Source: Casp-actino8 sp964614655 (lineage in GTDB: Bacteria > Actinomycetota > Acidimicrobiia > Acidimicrobiales > Ilumatobacteraceae). Taken from it: a stretch of DNA of 64,000 bases. Under the pieces are notes generated by a model. The model saw only the letters and a program-made list of their open reading frames with translations. It ran no database searches and was not told where the DNA came from. Positions 44,239 through 53,055 of the stretch are shown here, piece by piece. The first letter of the stretch is position 1, and the number at the start of each line of letters is the position of its first letter. The stretch spans positions 1-64,000 of the forward strand of contig CAZTPF010000009.1 in NCBI GenBank assembly GCA_964614655.1, given 5' to 3'. Made by a program: the position numbers and the translations under genes.

Positions 44239-45438
44239 ATGGAGAGTGGCGATCTCGCCTGGGTGCTGGTTTCGGCTGCACTCGTCCTGTTCATGACACC
44301 TGGCCTGGCCCTGTTCTACGGGGGCATGGACCGAGGACGCAACGTCCTCAACATGTTGATGATGAACTTCTACTGCTTGCTCATCGTCCCGGTCCTCTGG
44401 GTGATCGCCGGCTTCTCGCTGGCCCAGACACCGTTCGACAACGGGTTCATCGGCAACTTCGATTCCTTCTTCCTGAAGGACATCACCGTGGCCGGTGACG
44501 GAGGCGCACTCGCCACCGTGGCGTTCCTCGGAATGTTCGCCGTGATCACACCCGCTCTGATCTCGGGAGCCGTGGCCGATCGCATGAAGTTCAGCGCGTG
44601 GGCGCTCTTCGTACCGATCTGGCTGTTCCTCGTCTTCGTTCCCGTCTTCAAGTGGGTCTACGGCGGATGGCTCTACGACCGTGGCTCGATCGACTTCGCC
44701 GGTGGAACCGCGATTCACGTGAACGCCGGAATCGCCGCTCTGGCCGCCGTCATGGTGCTCGGGGCGCGCAAGGCGGATCCGTCACCTCCTCATTCGCTGC
44801 CCCTCGTCATGATCGGAACCGGAATCCTGTGGTTCGGATGGTTCGGCTTCAACGCCGGTTCGGCTCTCGCCGCCAACGGGCAGGCCGCGCAAGCGTTCAT
44901 GAACACGTTCCTCGCCGCTGCTGCGGCCGGGTTGGCCTGGATGATCGTCGAATGGAGGCGTGACGGACATCCGACGACACTCGGCGCCGCCTCGGGTGTC
45001 GTGGCCGGTCTCGTCGCCATCACTCCGGCTGCCGGCTACGTGTCGGGCCCGGCCCCCATCGTGATCGGTCTCGTCGCAGGTGTCGTCTGCTGCTACGCCG
45101 TTCGACTCAAGAAGAAGTTCGGCTACGACGACGCTCTCGACGTGGTGGGTGTTCACTTCGTCGGCGGTCTGGTCGGATCGCTTCTCATCGGCTTCTTCGC
45201 CAATCCGTCGTTCTTCGACGGCGAATTCGACGAAGGAATCTTCTACGGCGGTGGCGGCAAGCTGCTCCTCGAGCAGTTGATCGCCAACGTCGCCGCCATC
45301 GTCTGGTCGTTCGTGATCACGTATCTGATCATGGTCGCCCTGAAGAAGACCATCGGGGTGCGCGTGAGTGCCGAGGCCGAGTCCAACGGCCTCGACCTGT
45401 CGGAGCACGGCGAGACCGCTTACCATTCGGGTTCGTGA
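44239..45438 (+). CDS. amt: Ammonium transporter
   Basis: The protein has 399 aa with eleven membrane helices in the Amt/Mep/Rh pattern: AWVLVSAALVLFMTPGLALFYGGM in helix 1, the twin histidines in AIHVNAGIAAL and VGVHFVGGLVGSL, and FGWFGFNAGSAL. Periplasmic ammonium is deprotonated at these His residues and NH3 conducted. Followed by glnK (34 bp), the usual pair in which PII blocks the channel. Confidence 0.94.
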   Translation: MESGDLAWVLVSAALVLFMTPGLALFYGGMDRGRNVLNMLMMNFYCLLIVPVLWVIAGFSLAQTPFDNGFIGNFDSFFLKDITVAGDGGALATVAFLGMFAVITPALISGAVADRMKFSAWALFVPIWLFLVFVPVFKWVYGGWLYDRGSIDFAGGTAIHVNAGIAALAAVMVLGARKADPSPPHSLPLVMIGTGILWFGWFGFNAGSALAANGQAAQAFMNTFLAAAAAGLAWMIVEWRRDGHPTTLGAASGVVAGLVAITPAAGYVSGPAPIVIGLVAGVVCCYAVRLKKKFGYDDALDVVGVHFVGGLVGSLLIGFFANPSFFDGEFDEGIFYGGGGKLLLEQLIANVAAIVWSFVITYLIMVALKKTIGVRVSAEAESNGLDLSEHGETAYHSGS

Positions 45439-45472
45439 CCCGGCGTACGTACGAGACACGAGGGAGACACAC

Positions 45473-45811
45473 ATGAAACTCATCACCGCAGTCGTCAAGC
45501 CGTTCAAACTCGACGACGTCAAAGAAGCACTGAAGGCGGCGGGAGTCGTCGGGATCACGGTCACCGAAGTGAAGGGGTTCGGCCGTCAAGGCGGACACAC
45601 TGAGACCTACCGAGGTGCCGAGTACAAGATCGACTTCCTACCCAAGACGAAGCTCGAGATCCTGGCCGATGGTTCCGATGTCGATCGCATCGTCGACGTG
45701 ATCGCCGCCGCCGCCAACACGGGCAAGATCGGCGACGGCAAGATCTGGATCACCGATGTGGAAACCGTGATCAGAGTTCGCACCGGGGAGACCGGCACTT
45801 CGGCCATCTAG
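45473..45811 (+). CDS. glnK: Nitrogen regulatory protein PII
   Basis: The protein has 112 aa. It starts MKLITAVVKPFKLDDVKEAL and has the T-loop GHTETYRGAEYKIDFLPK with Tyr51, the site modified by GlnD. C-loop signature ANTGKIGDGKIWI is complete. It senses ATP/ADP and 2-oxoglutarate and controls Amt. ATG 45473 follows AGGGAG at a good distance. Confidence 0.95.
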   Translation: MKLITAVVKPFKLDDVKEALKAAGVVGITVTEVKGFGRQGGHTETYRGAEYKIDFLPKTKLEILADGSDVDRIVDVIAAAANTGKIGDGKIWITDVETVIRVRTGETGTSAI

Positions 45812-45845
45812 CAGGGGTTTCACCAGACGTCCGGCTCCCGCTAAG

Positions 45846-45861
45846 ATACCCCCTAGGGTAT
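45846..45861. promoter_or_regulatory. CsoR/CstR-type operator (ATACCC-N4-GGGTAT)
   Basis: ATACCCCCTAGGGTAT lies 16 bp before the start of the DUF2892 gene. It shares both 6-bp arms and the N4 spacer length with 20856-20871. CsoR-family repressors bind such C/G-rich cores flanked by AT-palindromes. Confidence 0.68.
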
Positions 45862-45877
45862 CTACACAAGGAGCACC

Positions 45878-46111
45878 ATGTCCGCTGTCACCACGTCCAC
45901 CCACTCGACCTGGCCACTCGAACGAGTTCTGTTCGCGCTCGCCGGGACGGTCGCACTGCTCAGCGCACTCCTGGTGGCAATCGTCAGTCCGTGGTTCCTC
46001 CTCCTCACGGCGTTCGCCGGTCTGAACCAGTGGGCCTACGTCATCGTGCGAGCGTGTCCGGCGTCGATGATCCTGAAGAGGTTCGGCAAGTCACCTCAGT
46101 GCAAGTGGTGA
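45878..46111 (+). CDS. DUF2892 / YgaP-like two-helix membrane protein
   Basis: The protein has 77 aa. Two membrane helices (VLFALAGTVALLSALLVAIV and WFLLLTAFAGLNQWAYVIV) followed by a CPASMIL motif and a terminal Cys (PQCKW). It fits the DUF2892 family, whose members often accompany rhodaneses and CstR-regulated sulfur genes. A CsoR/CstR-type operator at 45846-45861 lies directly upstream. Role: possibly persulfide or sulfite handling; inference. Confidence 0.75.
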   Translation: MSAVTTSTHSTWPLERVLFALAGTVALLSALLVAIVSPWFLLLTAFAGLNQWAYVIVRACPASMILKRFGKSPQCKW

Positions 46112-46121
46112 CCACCACTCG

Positions 46122-46418
46122 TCACTGATCTCGGTTCGCGTCGAACGTCCAGATTTTCACCGCACACGGAGCCGGCGGCCCTTGGTGTTCGCCGGTTCGC
46201 ACGTCGAACTGCGCACCATGCAGTGGGCACGTCAAGGTATGACGTCGAAGCCTGCCTTCCGAGAGGCGAGCATCTCGATGAGTGCAGTTGTCGTCGACGG
46301 CGAACAATTCTCCCCCGACGCGGCACACCACCACACCGTGATCACCCAGACCGTCGATGCGTCGCATCTGGCCGTCGGCGAGATCGTCGAAATCGGCCGC
46401 CCGTAACGAGTCAGCCAT
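46122..46418 (-). CDS. Rieske-type ferredoxin
   Basis: The protein has 98 aa. The [2Fe-2S] ligands are Cys45-x-His47 (CTHRDARLSEG) and Cys64-x2-His67 (CPLHGAQFD). It is the electron carrier size class of multi-component ring-hydroxylating oxygenases. Overlaps the oxygenase stop by 8 bp, so it is its likely partner. Confidence 0.9.
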   Translation of the reverse strand: MADSLRAADFDDLADGQMRRIDGLGDHGVVVCRVGGELFAVDDNCTHRDARLSEGRLRRHTLTCPLHGAQFDVRTGEHQGPPAPCAVKIWTFDANRDQ

Positions 46419-47814
46419 CCGTTCGTCCGGCACGTCCGGCCTCCACGTGTTCACGAACACGCATCTGCAGGTGTCGGACGCGAACCTCTTGGTAGTTGCC
46501 GAGAGTCTGACCACCTTTGCGGCTCGCTCGAAAACCACGGGTTTGAGCCTTCATGTTCGACGTGTCCTGGTCGTAGATCCGCCCCAGGCCGCCGAGGCCG
46601 GTCGCCAGCGTGTAGCTGTCGTCGACGTCGAGTCGGATCACGTCCGGGGGCGGAGGGGCATCGCCGTCCACCGGTCGCGGACGAAGAATCAACAGATCGA
46701 ACCAACTGACGTCGACGTCGTCGGGATCGGGGCGGAACCGGTACACCATCGGGAGCGACAGTCCCGGGAAGAAGAAGGCGTTCGGGAAGCAGAAGTACTC
46801 GATCGAATCGAGTGTGATCGACTCGCTCGCCGACGAGAAGTCGCGGCCGTATTTGCGCGACAACTGATCACGCACGATTCGCGCGTATTCGTCACGAGCC
46901 CGCACGCCAGGTGGCAACACCGGTCGTGACTCGACCGGAAACGCCCTCACGAGATCGGCGAACAGCTCGTCCTCCGAACGCGGTACAGGACGTTGCGGGC
47001 TCTCGAGTCCGATGGTGTGGATGAAACGACTGACGTTGGGGGGAAACACGTCGTACTGCGTGGTGACCTCGTCCCCCAATTGACCCGTCGAGTGGGTCTC
47101 GCGGACGTGATACGCCTCGAGGAAGGCTTCGATCGCCGCTTTCCAGTTGCACGGCAACTTCTTCGAGACGTGCGTTTCGACGTACCGATCGTCGAAACCG
47201 AACTCGGTGAAGTGTTCGGGAAGGACTCCGAGGTACTCGGACAGAGGCGGAGCCGACGGATCGAAGTTGATCCACACGAATCCGGCGAAGACGTCGATCG
47301 GAAGACGGGGCAGAGCATGAGTTGCCGCGGTGACGTGCGGAAAATCCCAACGATCGGGCACGTCGATCAGTTCACCGTCGAGCGACCACGTCCAGCCGTG
47401 GAACGGACATTTCAATTGCTGGGCGAATCCGCAACTACCCGACGGCTTCAACTGCGTGCCTCGATGCATGCAGGCGTTGTAGTAGGCCTCGAGATCTCCT
47501 GACTCGGTGCGCACCACCAGTGCCGAATGAGGGCCGACGTCGTAGACGTAGTAATCGCCCGGTTCCGCGACGTGATCGACATGGCACGCCCATTGCCACG
47601 TCTTCGACCACATGTGATCGAACTCGTCGCGGAAGTACTCCTCGGAGGTGTAGTTGGAGTACGGAACGTCGTCGTCGCCGAGGAAGAGCGGAGCCTCCAC
47701 GAGCAAAGGCCACGGAGGCGGTGTCGGATCGGCGAGAAGCTGATCGTGCAGCGACGGACCAGGAGCGCGCGCCGCGCCCTTCGCGTCGTTCGGACTCTCC
47801 CCCCGAGTCGTCAT
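46411..47814 (-). CDS. Rieske aromatic ring-hydroxylating dioxygenase alpha subunit
   Basis: The protein has 467 aa, full length. Rieske ligands Cys115, His117, Cys136 and His139 (CMHRG and CPFHGWTW); mononuclear iron ligands His236 and His241 (FLEAYHVRETH), preceded by the usual NWK. No beta subunit is next to it, which fits alpha-only dioxygenases or demethylase-like enzymes. The coupled ferredoxin supplies electrons; no reductase in the window. Substrate unknown. Confidence 0.92.
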   Translation of the reverse strand: MTTRGESPNDAKGAARAPGPSLHDQLLADPTPPPWPLLVEAPLFLGDDDVPYSNYTSEEYFRDEFDHMWSKTWQWACHVDHVAEPGDYYVYDVGPHSALVVRTESGDLEAYYNACMHRGTQLKPSGSCGFAQQLKCPFHGWTWSLDGELIDVPDRWDFPHVTAATHALPRLPIDVFAGFVWINFDPSAPPLSEYLGVLPEHFTEFGFDDRYVETHVSKKLPCNWKAAIEAFLEAYHVRETHSTGQLGDEVTTQYDVFPPNVSRFIHTIGLESPQRPVPRSEDELFADLVRAFPVESRPVLPPGVRARDEYARIVRDQLSRKYGRDFSSASESITLDSIEYFCFPNAFFFPGLSLPMVYRFRPDPDDVDVSWFDLLILRPRPVDGDAPPPPDVIRLDVDDSYTLATGLGGLGRIYDQDTSNMKAQTRGFRASRKGGQTLGNYQEVRVRHLQMRVREHVEAGRAGRTDG

Positions 47815-47823
47815 GGCGTCACT

Positions 47824-48561
47824 CTAGGCATCGAGGATCTCGATACGGACCCGCTTGTTGCCCTTCCCCTTGTTCTCGACCTTGGTCACCTTCACCCGTC
47901 CGACTTCGCGTGTGGTGTGCACATGGGTTCCTCCATCGGCCTGCTTGTCGAGACCGACGATGTCGACCACTCTGATCTCGGACACGCTCTCGGGGATGAG
48001 CGACACCTTGGTGCGGATGAGATCGGCGTCCTGCAAAGCGGTGTCACGCGGCAGGAACTCGACGCGCACCGGCCGGTCGGCGACGATCTCGGCATTGATA
48101 AGTTCTTCGATGCGCGCCGCGAACCCCTCCGGAACCGGATCGAATTCGAAATCCATCCGACCGCTCAACGGCTCCATGTTCCCGCCGGTGACCGGAACCT
48201 TCCACTCGTTCCAGATCACTCCGCACAAGATGTGCATCGCCGTGTGCGTCCGCATGAGATGGTGACGTCGAGAGTCGTCGACGATTCCCGTCACCGTGTC
48301 ACCGACACCCGGAACCGGACCGTCGAGCTCGTGCCAGACCCAACTGCAAGATCCGTCGGGGGACGGACCCTTGCGCACGCCGACCACCGCCGAGCCGGCG
48401 AGAGTTCCGACGTCGTGCGGTTGTCCGCCTCCAGTGGGATAGAACGCCGTGCGATCGAGAGCGACCGTCTGGCCGTCGACGCCCACGACGACGGCCTCGA
48501 AGGTGCGCACGTCGACGTCACGCAGATAGACGAGGTCGGTGTCGGAGTCGAATGCGGTCAT
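47824..48561 (-). CDS. Alanyl-tRNA editing protein AlaX
   Basis: The protein has 245 aa. The zinc-binding editing-site motifs HTAMH (in RTHTAMHILCGV) and GGTHVHTT are present, and the N-terminal beta-barrel (DRTAFYPTGGGQPHDVG) is that of AlaRS editing paralogues. It removes misloaded Ser or Gly from tRNA-Ala. ATG 48561. It follows the Rieske oxygenase gene with 9 bp between, on the same strand. Confidence 0.92.
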   Translation of the reverse strand: MTAFDSDTDLVYLRDVDVRTFEAVVVGVDGQTVALDRTAFYPTGGGQPHDVGTLAGSAVVGVRKGPSPDGSCSWVWHELDGPVPGVGDTVTGIVDDSRRHHLMRTHTAMHILCGVIWNEWKVPVTGGNMEPLSGRMDFEFDPVPEGFAARIEELINAEIVADRPVRVEFLPRDTALQDADLIRTKVSLIPESVSEIRVVDIVGLDKQADGGTHVHTTREVGRVKVTKVENKGKGNKRVRIEILDA

Positions 48562-48618
48562 ACCCCAGTCTCCCGTGTCGCCGGGCCCGCCATCAACCGA
48601 GCCTCTAGCCTGACCCCG

Positions 48619-49926
48619 ATGAAGAGACGGCGCCACCCCAGCAGAGGGCTCGCCGTCGTCATGGCCGGACTGGTCGTGTTGGCGGCTTGCGGCTCGAGCA
48701 CGTCGGCTCCGGCCACCACCGACGTCCCCCGCACCACCACGACCGTTCCCCGAGTGAGCGACGGGGTGCTTCGGCTCGGACTTCTCGTACCCCGATCGGG
48801 TGCCGGCGCGTCCCTCGGCGAGGCGCTCATACCGGTGGTCGAGGCCTCGATCACCACCATCAACGTGGCCGGCGGCTTCAACGATCGAAACGTCGAGCTC
48901 GTGATTCGTGACGAAGGAAACGACACTGCGACGGCACTCGCCGCAGTCGAAAGACTCGTCGACGAAGACGACGTCGACGCGATCATCGGCCCGCTCTCGT
49001 CGAACGTGGCCCTCGGAATCCTGCCCTCGCTCACCCGCGGCGAAATCGGCGTGTGCTCCCCGGCTGCCACTTCGGCACTGCTCAACAACTTCCCCGATCG
49101 GGGACTTTTCGTGCGCACTGCTCCGACCGACGCCCTTCTCGCGCAGGCGATGTCGCAGTCGATCGCCCAAACCGGTCAGAGTTCGACGGCGCTCGCCTTC
49201 CCCGACGATCGCTACGGACGTCGGATGGCGAGTGAACTCCGCCGCTACCTCGGCCTTCAAGGCATCTCGATCACCGACGAGGTCCCGTACTCCACGGCCG
49301 ACGAGTCGTACACCGACGAGTTCGAGGGCATTTCGGACGAGGCTCGGGTCCTCGCCCTCGTCGCCAACCAGGAAAGTGGCGCACGCTTTCTCAACTCGGC
49401 GCTCACATCTGGCTCGCTGCAGACGATCGTGCTCAACGACGCCTTGGCCGACGTCCCCCTGCCGAACGACTCGGCACTCGATCGCCTCTCCGACGTGACG
49501 ATCCTCGGTGTGGCCCACGACGTGACGATCGGGTTCCAGAACCTCGTCGAAGTCCTCGGTGAACGCCGAGTGTTCCCCGGACCGGTCACCTCCGGAACCG
49601 TGCGGCAGCCCATTCCTTTCGCCACGTCGACCCTCGACTGCGTCAATCTCATCGCGTTGGCCGCACTGTCGTCCTCGAGCGACGACCCTCTCGTGTTCAT
49701 GAACTCAGTCATCCCTGTGAGTCGCGTCGGATCGTCGTGCAACACGTTCGATCAGTGCAGTTCGGTGCTCGGACGCGGCCTGAACGTCGACTACAACGGC
49801 CCGACCGGACTCCTGGCCCTCACTCCGAGCGGCGAACCGAGTCTGGCCTCGTTCGTGAACTACGGATTCGACGAGGACGGTCTGCCCGAATACCGGTCGT
49901 TCATCGGCGTGATCAGCTCACCCTGA
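48619..49926 (+). CDS. Periplasmic binding lipoprotein, branched-chain amino acid/amide type
   Basis: The protein has 435 aa. Lipoprotein signal with lipobox LAAC near residue 24, then a Thr-rich linker. Type I periplasmic-binding fold of the Leu/Ile/Val family: LRLGLLVPRSGAGASLGEAL, ELVIRDEGNDTATALAAVERLV, GPLSSNVALGILP. The ligand may be an amino acid, amide or other. No permease or ATPase is adjacent, so the partner transporter is elsewhere. Confidence 0.88.
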   Translation: MKRRRHPSRGLAVVMAGLVVLAACGSSTSAPATTDVPRTTTTVPRVSDGVLRLGLLVPRSGAGASLGEALIPVVEASITTINVAGGFNDRNVELVIRDEGNDTATALAAVERLVDEDDVDAIIGPLSSNVALGILPSLTRGEIGVCSPAATSALLNNFPDRGLFVRTAPTDALLAQAMSQSIAQTGQSSTALAFPDDRYGRRMASELRRYLGLQGISITDEVPYSTADESYTDEFEGISDEARVLALVANQESGARFLNSALTSGSLQTIVLNDALADVPLPNDSALDRLSDVTILGVAHDVTIGFQNLVEVLGERRVFPGPVTSGTVRQPIPFATSTLDCVNLIALAALSSSSDDPLVFMNSVIPVSRVGSSCNTFDQCSSVLGRGLNVDYNGPTGLLALTPSGEPSLASFVNYGFDEDGLPEYRSFIGVISSP

Positions 49927-49952
49927 GCGGTGCTCGCGACCCGATCTCGTGA

Positions 49953-50750
49953 TCAGCCGGGGCTGTAGCGGACCGCTCGACCGTCGCGCACGAATCCGTA
50001 CAGCGTGATCCCGGCTCGCTTGGCCGTCTGAACGGCCAGTGCGGTGGGCGCGCTCACCGAGACGAGCGTTCCGAATCCGGCCGCCCATGCCTTCTGCACC
50101 ATCTCGAAACTGGCCCGCCCCGACACGAAGAGAGCCCATTCGTGAGCCGGAAGACGTCGGTCGAGCAACAAGCGACCCACCACCTTGTCGACCGCGTTGT
50201 GGCGACCCACGTCTTCACGTACGAGTTCGATCCGGCCGTCCACCGAGAAGGTGGCCGCGGCATGAACTGCGCCCGTCTCGGCGAAGAGTGGCTGCACATC
50301 ATTCATCCGTTCGGGGATCGCAGTGATCGTCTCGATCGAGAAGTCGGGCAAGCGATCGGCGGCAAGGGGAACCAGTCGTTCGACGAGTTCGTCGAGAGCC
50401 TGCGATCCGCACAGACCACAACTCGACGAGGTGTTTCCGAGACGCGGCGTGGGAACAGGGGCTCGTCCACCGGTCTCGACGGTGACGACGTTGAACTCGC
50501 TGTCGACGGCCGAGCCATCGGCGCAGTAGCGAACTCCGGTGACCGGCATGCCGTGCAGCAGACCTTCGGCGAAGCAGAAACCGGCCGCGAGTTCGTAGTC
50601 GTGTCCGGGTGTACGCATCGTGGTGGCCACCAGTTCACCATCGAGTCGGATCGACATCGGTTCCTCGACCACGAGACGATCGGGAGTTCGTCGTGAATTC
50701 TCACCGTCGAACTTCACGACGAGCACCGAGTCGGTCCGCTTGCGAGCCAC
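49953..50750 (-). CDS. fdhD: Formate dehydrogenase accessory sulfurtransferase FdhD
   Basis: The protein has 265 aa from GTG 50750. The catalytic loop is CGLC (Cys111 and Cys114), the sulfur-accepting motif that transfers sulfur to the bis-MGD cofactor. FAETGAVHAA and REDVGRHNAVDKVVGRLLL are standard FdhD segments. It activates Mo/W formate dehydrogenases, which are not in the window. Such enzymes often carry Sec, relevant to the selenoprotein at 38557-39636. Confidence 0.92.
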   Translation of the reverse strand: MARKRTDSVLVVKFDGENSRRTPDRLVVEEPMSIRLDGELVATTMRTPGHDYELAAGFCFAEGLLHGMPVTGVRYCADGSAVDSEFNVVTVETGGRAPVPTPRLGNTSSSCGLCGSQALDELVERLVPLAADRLPDFSIETITAIPERMNDVQPLFAETGAVHAAATFSVDGRIELVREDVGRHNAVDKVVGRLLLDRRLPAHEWALFVSGRASFEMVQKAWAAGFGTLVSVSAPTALAVQTAKRAGITLYGFVRDGRAVRYSPG

Positions 50751-50774
50751 GTCGTCAAGGCTACGGTTCGAAAC

Positions 50775-52118
50775 GTGGCCGACGACGAGAACGAGATCGA
50801 CGACGATCCGTCCTGGGATCTGGTTCGTCCACCCGGACAAGAAGCGATCAATCGTCGAAAGACGGTTCCCGACGAACAGCCGCTGCTCACCCCGGCGCAA
50901 CGCGACCCGATTCTCGCCGCCGATCCCGACGGGACCTCGTGGCTCGTTCGTCCCGACGAGACGAAACCACGTGACGATCGCGGCACCGCACTTCTCTTCG
51001 GTGTCGTGACCTTCATCGCCATGGCGGTCGTCGGACTGATCACGACGGTGGCGCTCACCGGTTCCGACCAACCTTCCACGTCACCAGTTCCTGTCGTCAG
51101 CTTCACCCCTCGCACCAGCGGTCCCGCCCCTTCCGGTTCGGTTCCCGACTCGACGATCTCGGTCGACCTACCCCTCGCCGACGCCGCCGACTCGACGGTT
51201 CCCGACAGCACGTCGACCACCATCTCGACCGAAAGTTCGGTGGGCACACCGATCGTCGTGGCATCGAGTGATGGCGTGTATCTCGAGACGAGTGCGGGAA
51301 CGACACGGATCGTCGACGGCGCTTTCGACGTCGTCCTGGCCGTCGGAGACGGGACCTACCTCGTCCAAGCCGAGTCGGGCCGCGACTTCGACCCGCTCGC
51401 CACCAGCGTGCGACGGGTCTCGCCGGGCGGAGTTCCGAGTCCGATCCTCGAACCGTCCGACGACGTCGACGAATGGTTCACCCTTCACGACGTGACGATC
51501 CGAAACGGGAGCTTCACCGCTCTGCTCTCGGTGGCCACCGGAAATTCGGGTGGCGAGGCGACAGAGGAGATCGTGCTCGTCGCACTCGACACTCGCGAAC
51601 GTCGAACCGTTCTGCGACGTGACGCCTCCCGCTCCACGATCTCGCACCTCTCACTCGGCGACGACTTCGTCGTCGGTGAAGTCGTCGAACAAGGGTCCGA
51701 TGGCCGAGTCACCAATCGGCCCCTCTTACTGCGAATCACCGAGGGTCCCGATGGAACCATCGATTCCACGGTCGTCGGCTCGACCCCCTTCGGTGTCGCT
51801 GATTCGTACACCGGCTGCTTCGTCTGCCCTCGTGTCTTCGCCATCGACGAAGCGGGTGAGCGCATGGGTTGGGTCGAAGGCGACCTGCTCGTCGTGATCG
51901 ACGTCGCGTCGACCCAACGTCTGTTGCTCGTCTCACTTCCTCAAGGCACGGGCGAACAGGTGATGGGAGTCGAAATCGGCGAACGAAGCGTGCTGCTCAA
52001 TCGGCGACTCTCGCGCGACGGGCCTCATCAGAAAGCTCTCGTCGTGAGCGGTGACGGATCGATCGGCGCATCGAACTTCTTCGGCCGAGCGTCGTTCCCC
52101 GGCGACCTGACACGCTGA
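50775..52118 (+). CDS. Membrane-anchored extracytoplasmic protein of unknown function
   Basis: The protein has 447 aa. An acidic cytoplasmic head (residues 1-72, VADDENEIDDDPSWDL early) precedes one membrane helix (GVVTFIAMAVVGLITTVAL), then a Ser/Thr/Pro linker and a long beta-rich region (SDGVYLETSAGTTRIVDGAFD) that looks like a propeller or sensor domain. A Cys pair lies in GCFVCPRVF. GTG start. Layout recalls an anti-sigma factor or a sensor, but no HTH partner lies beside it. Confidence 0.65.
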   Translation: MADDENEIDDDPSWDLVRPPGQEAINRRKTVPDEQPLLTPAQRDPILAADPDGTSWLVRPDETKPRDDRGTALLFGVVTFIAMAVVGLITTVALTGSDQPSTSPVPVVSFTPRTSGPAPSGSVPDSTISVDLPLADAADSTVPDSTSTTISTESSVGTPIVVASSDGVYLETSAGTTRIVDGAFDVVLAVGDGTYLVQAESGRDFDPLATSVRRVSPGGVPSPILEPSDDVDEWFTLHDVTIRNGSFTALLSVATGNSGGEATEEIVLVALDTRERRTVLRRDASRSTISHLSLGDDFVVGEVVEQGSDGRVTNRPLLLRITEGPDGTIDSTVVGSTPFGVADSYTGCFVCPRVFAIDEAGERMGWVEGDLLVVIDVASTQRLLLVSLPQGTGEQVMGVEIGERSVLLNRRLSRDGPHQKALVVSGDGSIGASNFFGRASFPGDLTR

Positions 52119-52123
52119 CGCGG

Positions 52124-52993
52124 TCAGTCGAGCGATGCCGTGATGGCGTCGGCCGCACGTGACGCGGCATCGGGATCGGTCTGCAAGAAAAGCGACGGTT
52201 CGGTGAGTTCGAGCTCGACGATCATCGGACCGTCGGACGACGGAAGCAGATCGACACGCGCGTAGAGAAGCGACCCGAAGCGACCGGTCAACCATTCGAT
52301 CGCCCGGAGACCGAGTTCGAGTTCGTCGACTGTCGGTGCACGACTGGCGATCTGCTCGCGCGCATACAAACCGGCTTCGAGATCACGGGCCGACGCCAAC
52401 AGCGGACCCTTCGAGAACGCATGGCTGAAACGACCGGCCAGGAACACGAGCCCCGTCTCGCTCAGGTGGTCGACGTCGGCGAGATACGGCTGCACCATCG
52501 CACCACGGCCATTCGACGCGAGGTTCACGACGTGATCGCAAGCCGCCTCGACCGTGGAATGGCGTTCGGTGTCGTTGCTCCCGGCGCTGATACACGGCTT
52601 CACGACGACGTCTCCGTCGGCGATCCAGTCAGCGAGTCGAGAGCGCCAGATCTCGCTGTCGCGGACGGTGCTCGGATCGACGAACACCGTCGGCACCACC
52701 GACAGTCCCGCGTCGGCGGCATCGCGCAAGTAGTGCTTGTCGACGTTCCAGCGCACCACCTCGGCCGAGTTCTGCAGACGCGTCACCGACGACACGCGAT
52801 CGATCCAACCGAGGAACTCGTCGACACGCGGAACGTAGTCCCACGTCGACCGGAGCACCACGAGCGAGAACGACGACCAGTCGATCGTCGGGTCGTCCCA
52901 CACGACCTCACGATGAACCACACCACGGTCGTCGAGTGCCTGACGCAGAAGCGGCATGTCGGCGTCGAATCCGATCGCGGCCTCGGCCGTCAC
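52124..52993 (-). CDS. ATP-grasp domain protein
   Basis: The protein has 289 aa. ATP-grasp elements: DGDVVVKPCISAGSNDTERH (ATP-binding Lys), GAMVQPYLADVDH and a magnesium-site VELELTEPSLFL. It belongs with RimK/glutathione synthetase-like ligases that form amide bonds between an acid and an amine. Substrates unknown. GTG 52993 or TTG 52996; the groEL terminator hairpin lies just upstream of it. Confidence 0.8.
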   Translation of the reverse strand: MTAEAAIGFDADMPLLRQALDDRGVVHREVVWDDPTIDWSSFSLVVLRSTWDYVPRVDEFLGWIDRVSSVTRLQNSAEVVRWNVDKHYLRDAADAGLSVVPTVFVDPSTVRDSEIWRSRLADWIADGDVVVKPCISAGSNDTERHSTVEAACDHVVNLASNGRGAMVQPYLADVDHLSETGLVFLAGRFSHAFSKGPLLASARDLEAGLYAREQIASRAPTVDELELGLRAIEWLTGRFGSLLYARVDLLPSSDGPMIVELELTEPSLFLQTDPDAASRAADAITASLD

Positions 52994-53000
52994 CAACGCG

Positions 53001-53030
53001 ACAGGACCCCGGGTCGCCCCGGGGTCCTGT
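53001..53030. terminator. Strong hairpin terminator after groEL
   Basis: A perfect 13-bp stem (ACAGGACCCCGGG and its complement) with loop TCGC, extendable by five more pairs around one bulged G. No U-tract follows, as is common for high-GC actinobacterial terminators. It lies between the groEL 3' end and the ATP-grasp start. Confidence 0.75.
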
Positions 53031-53055
53031 GCGTTCGAGCGAGTCGACGTGCGGC

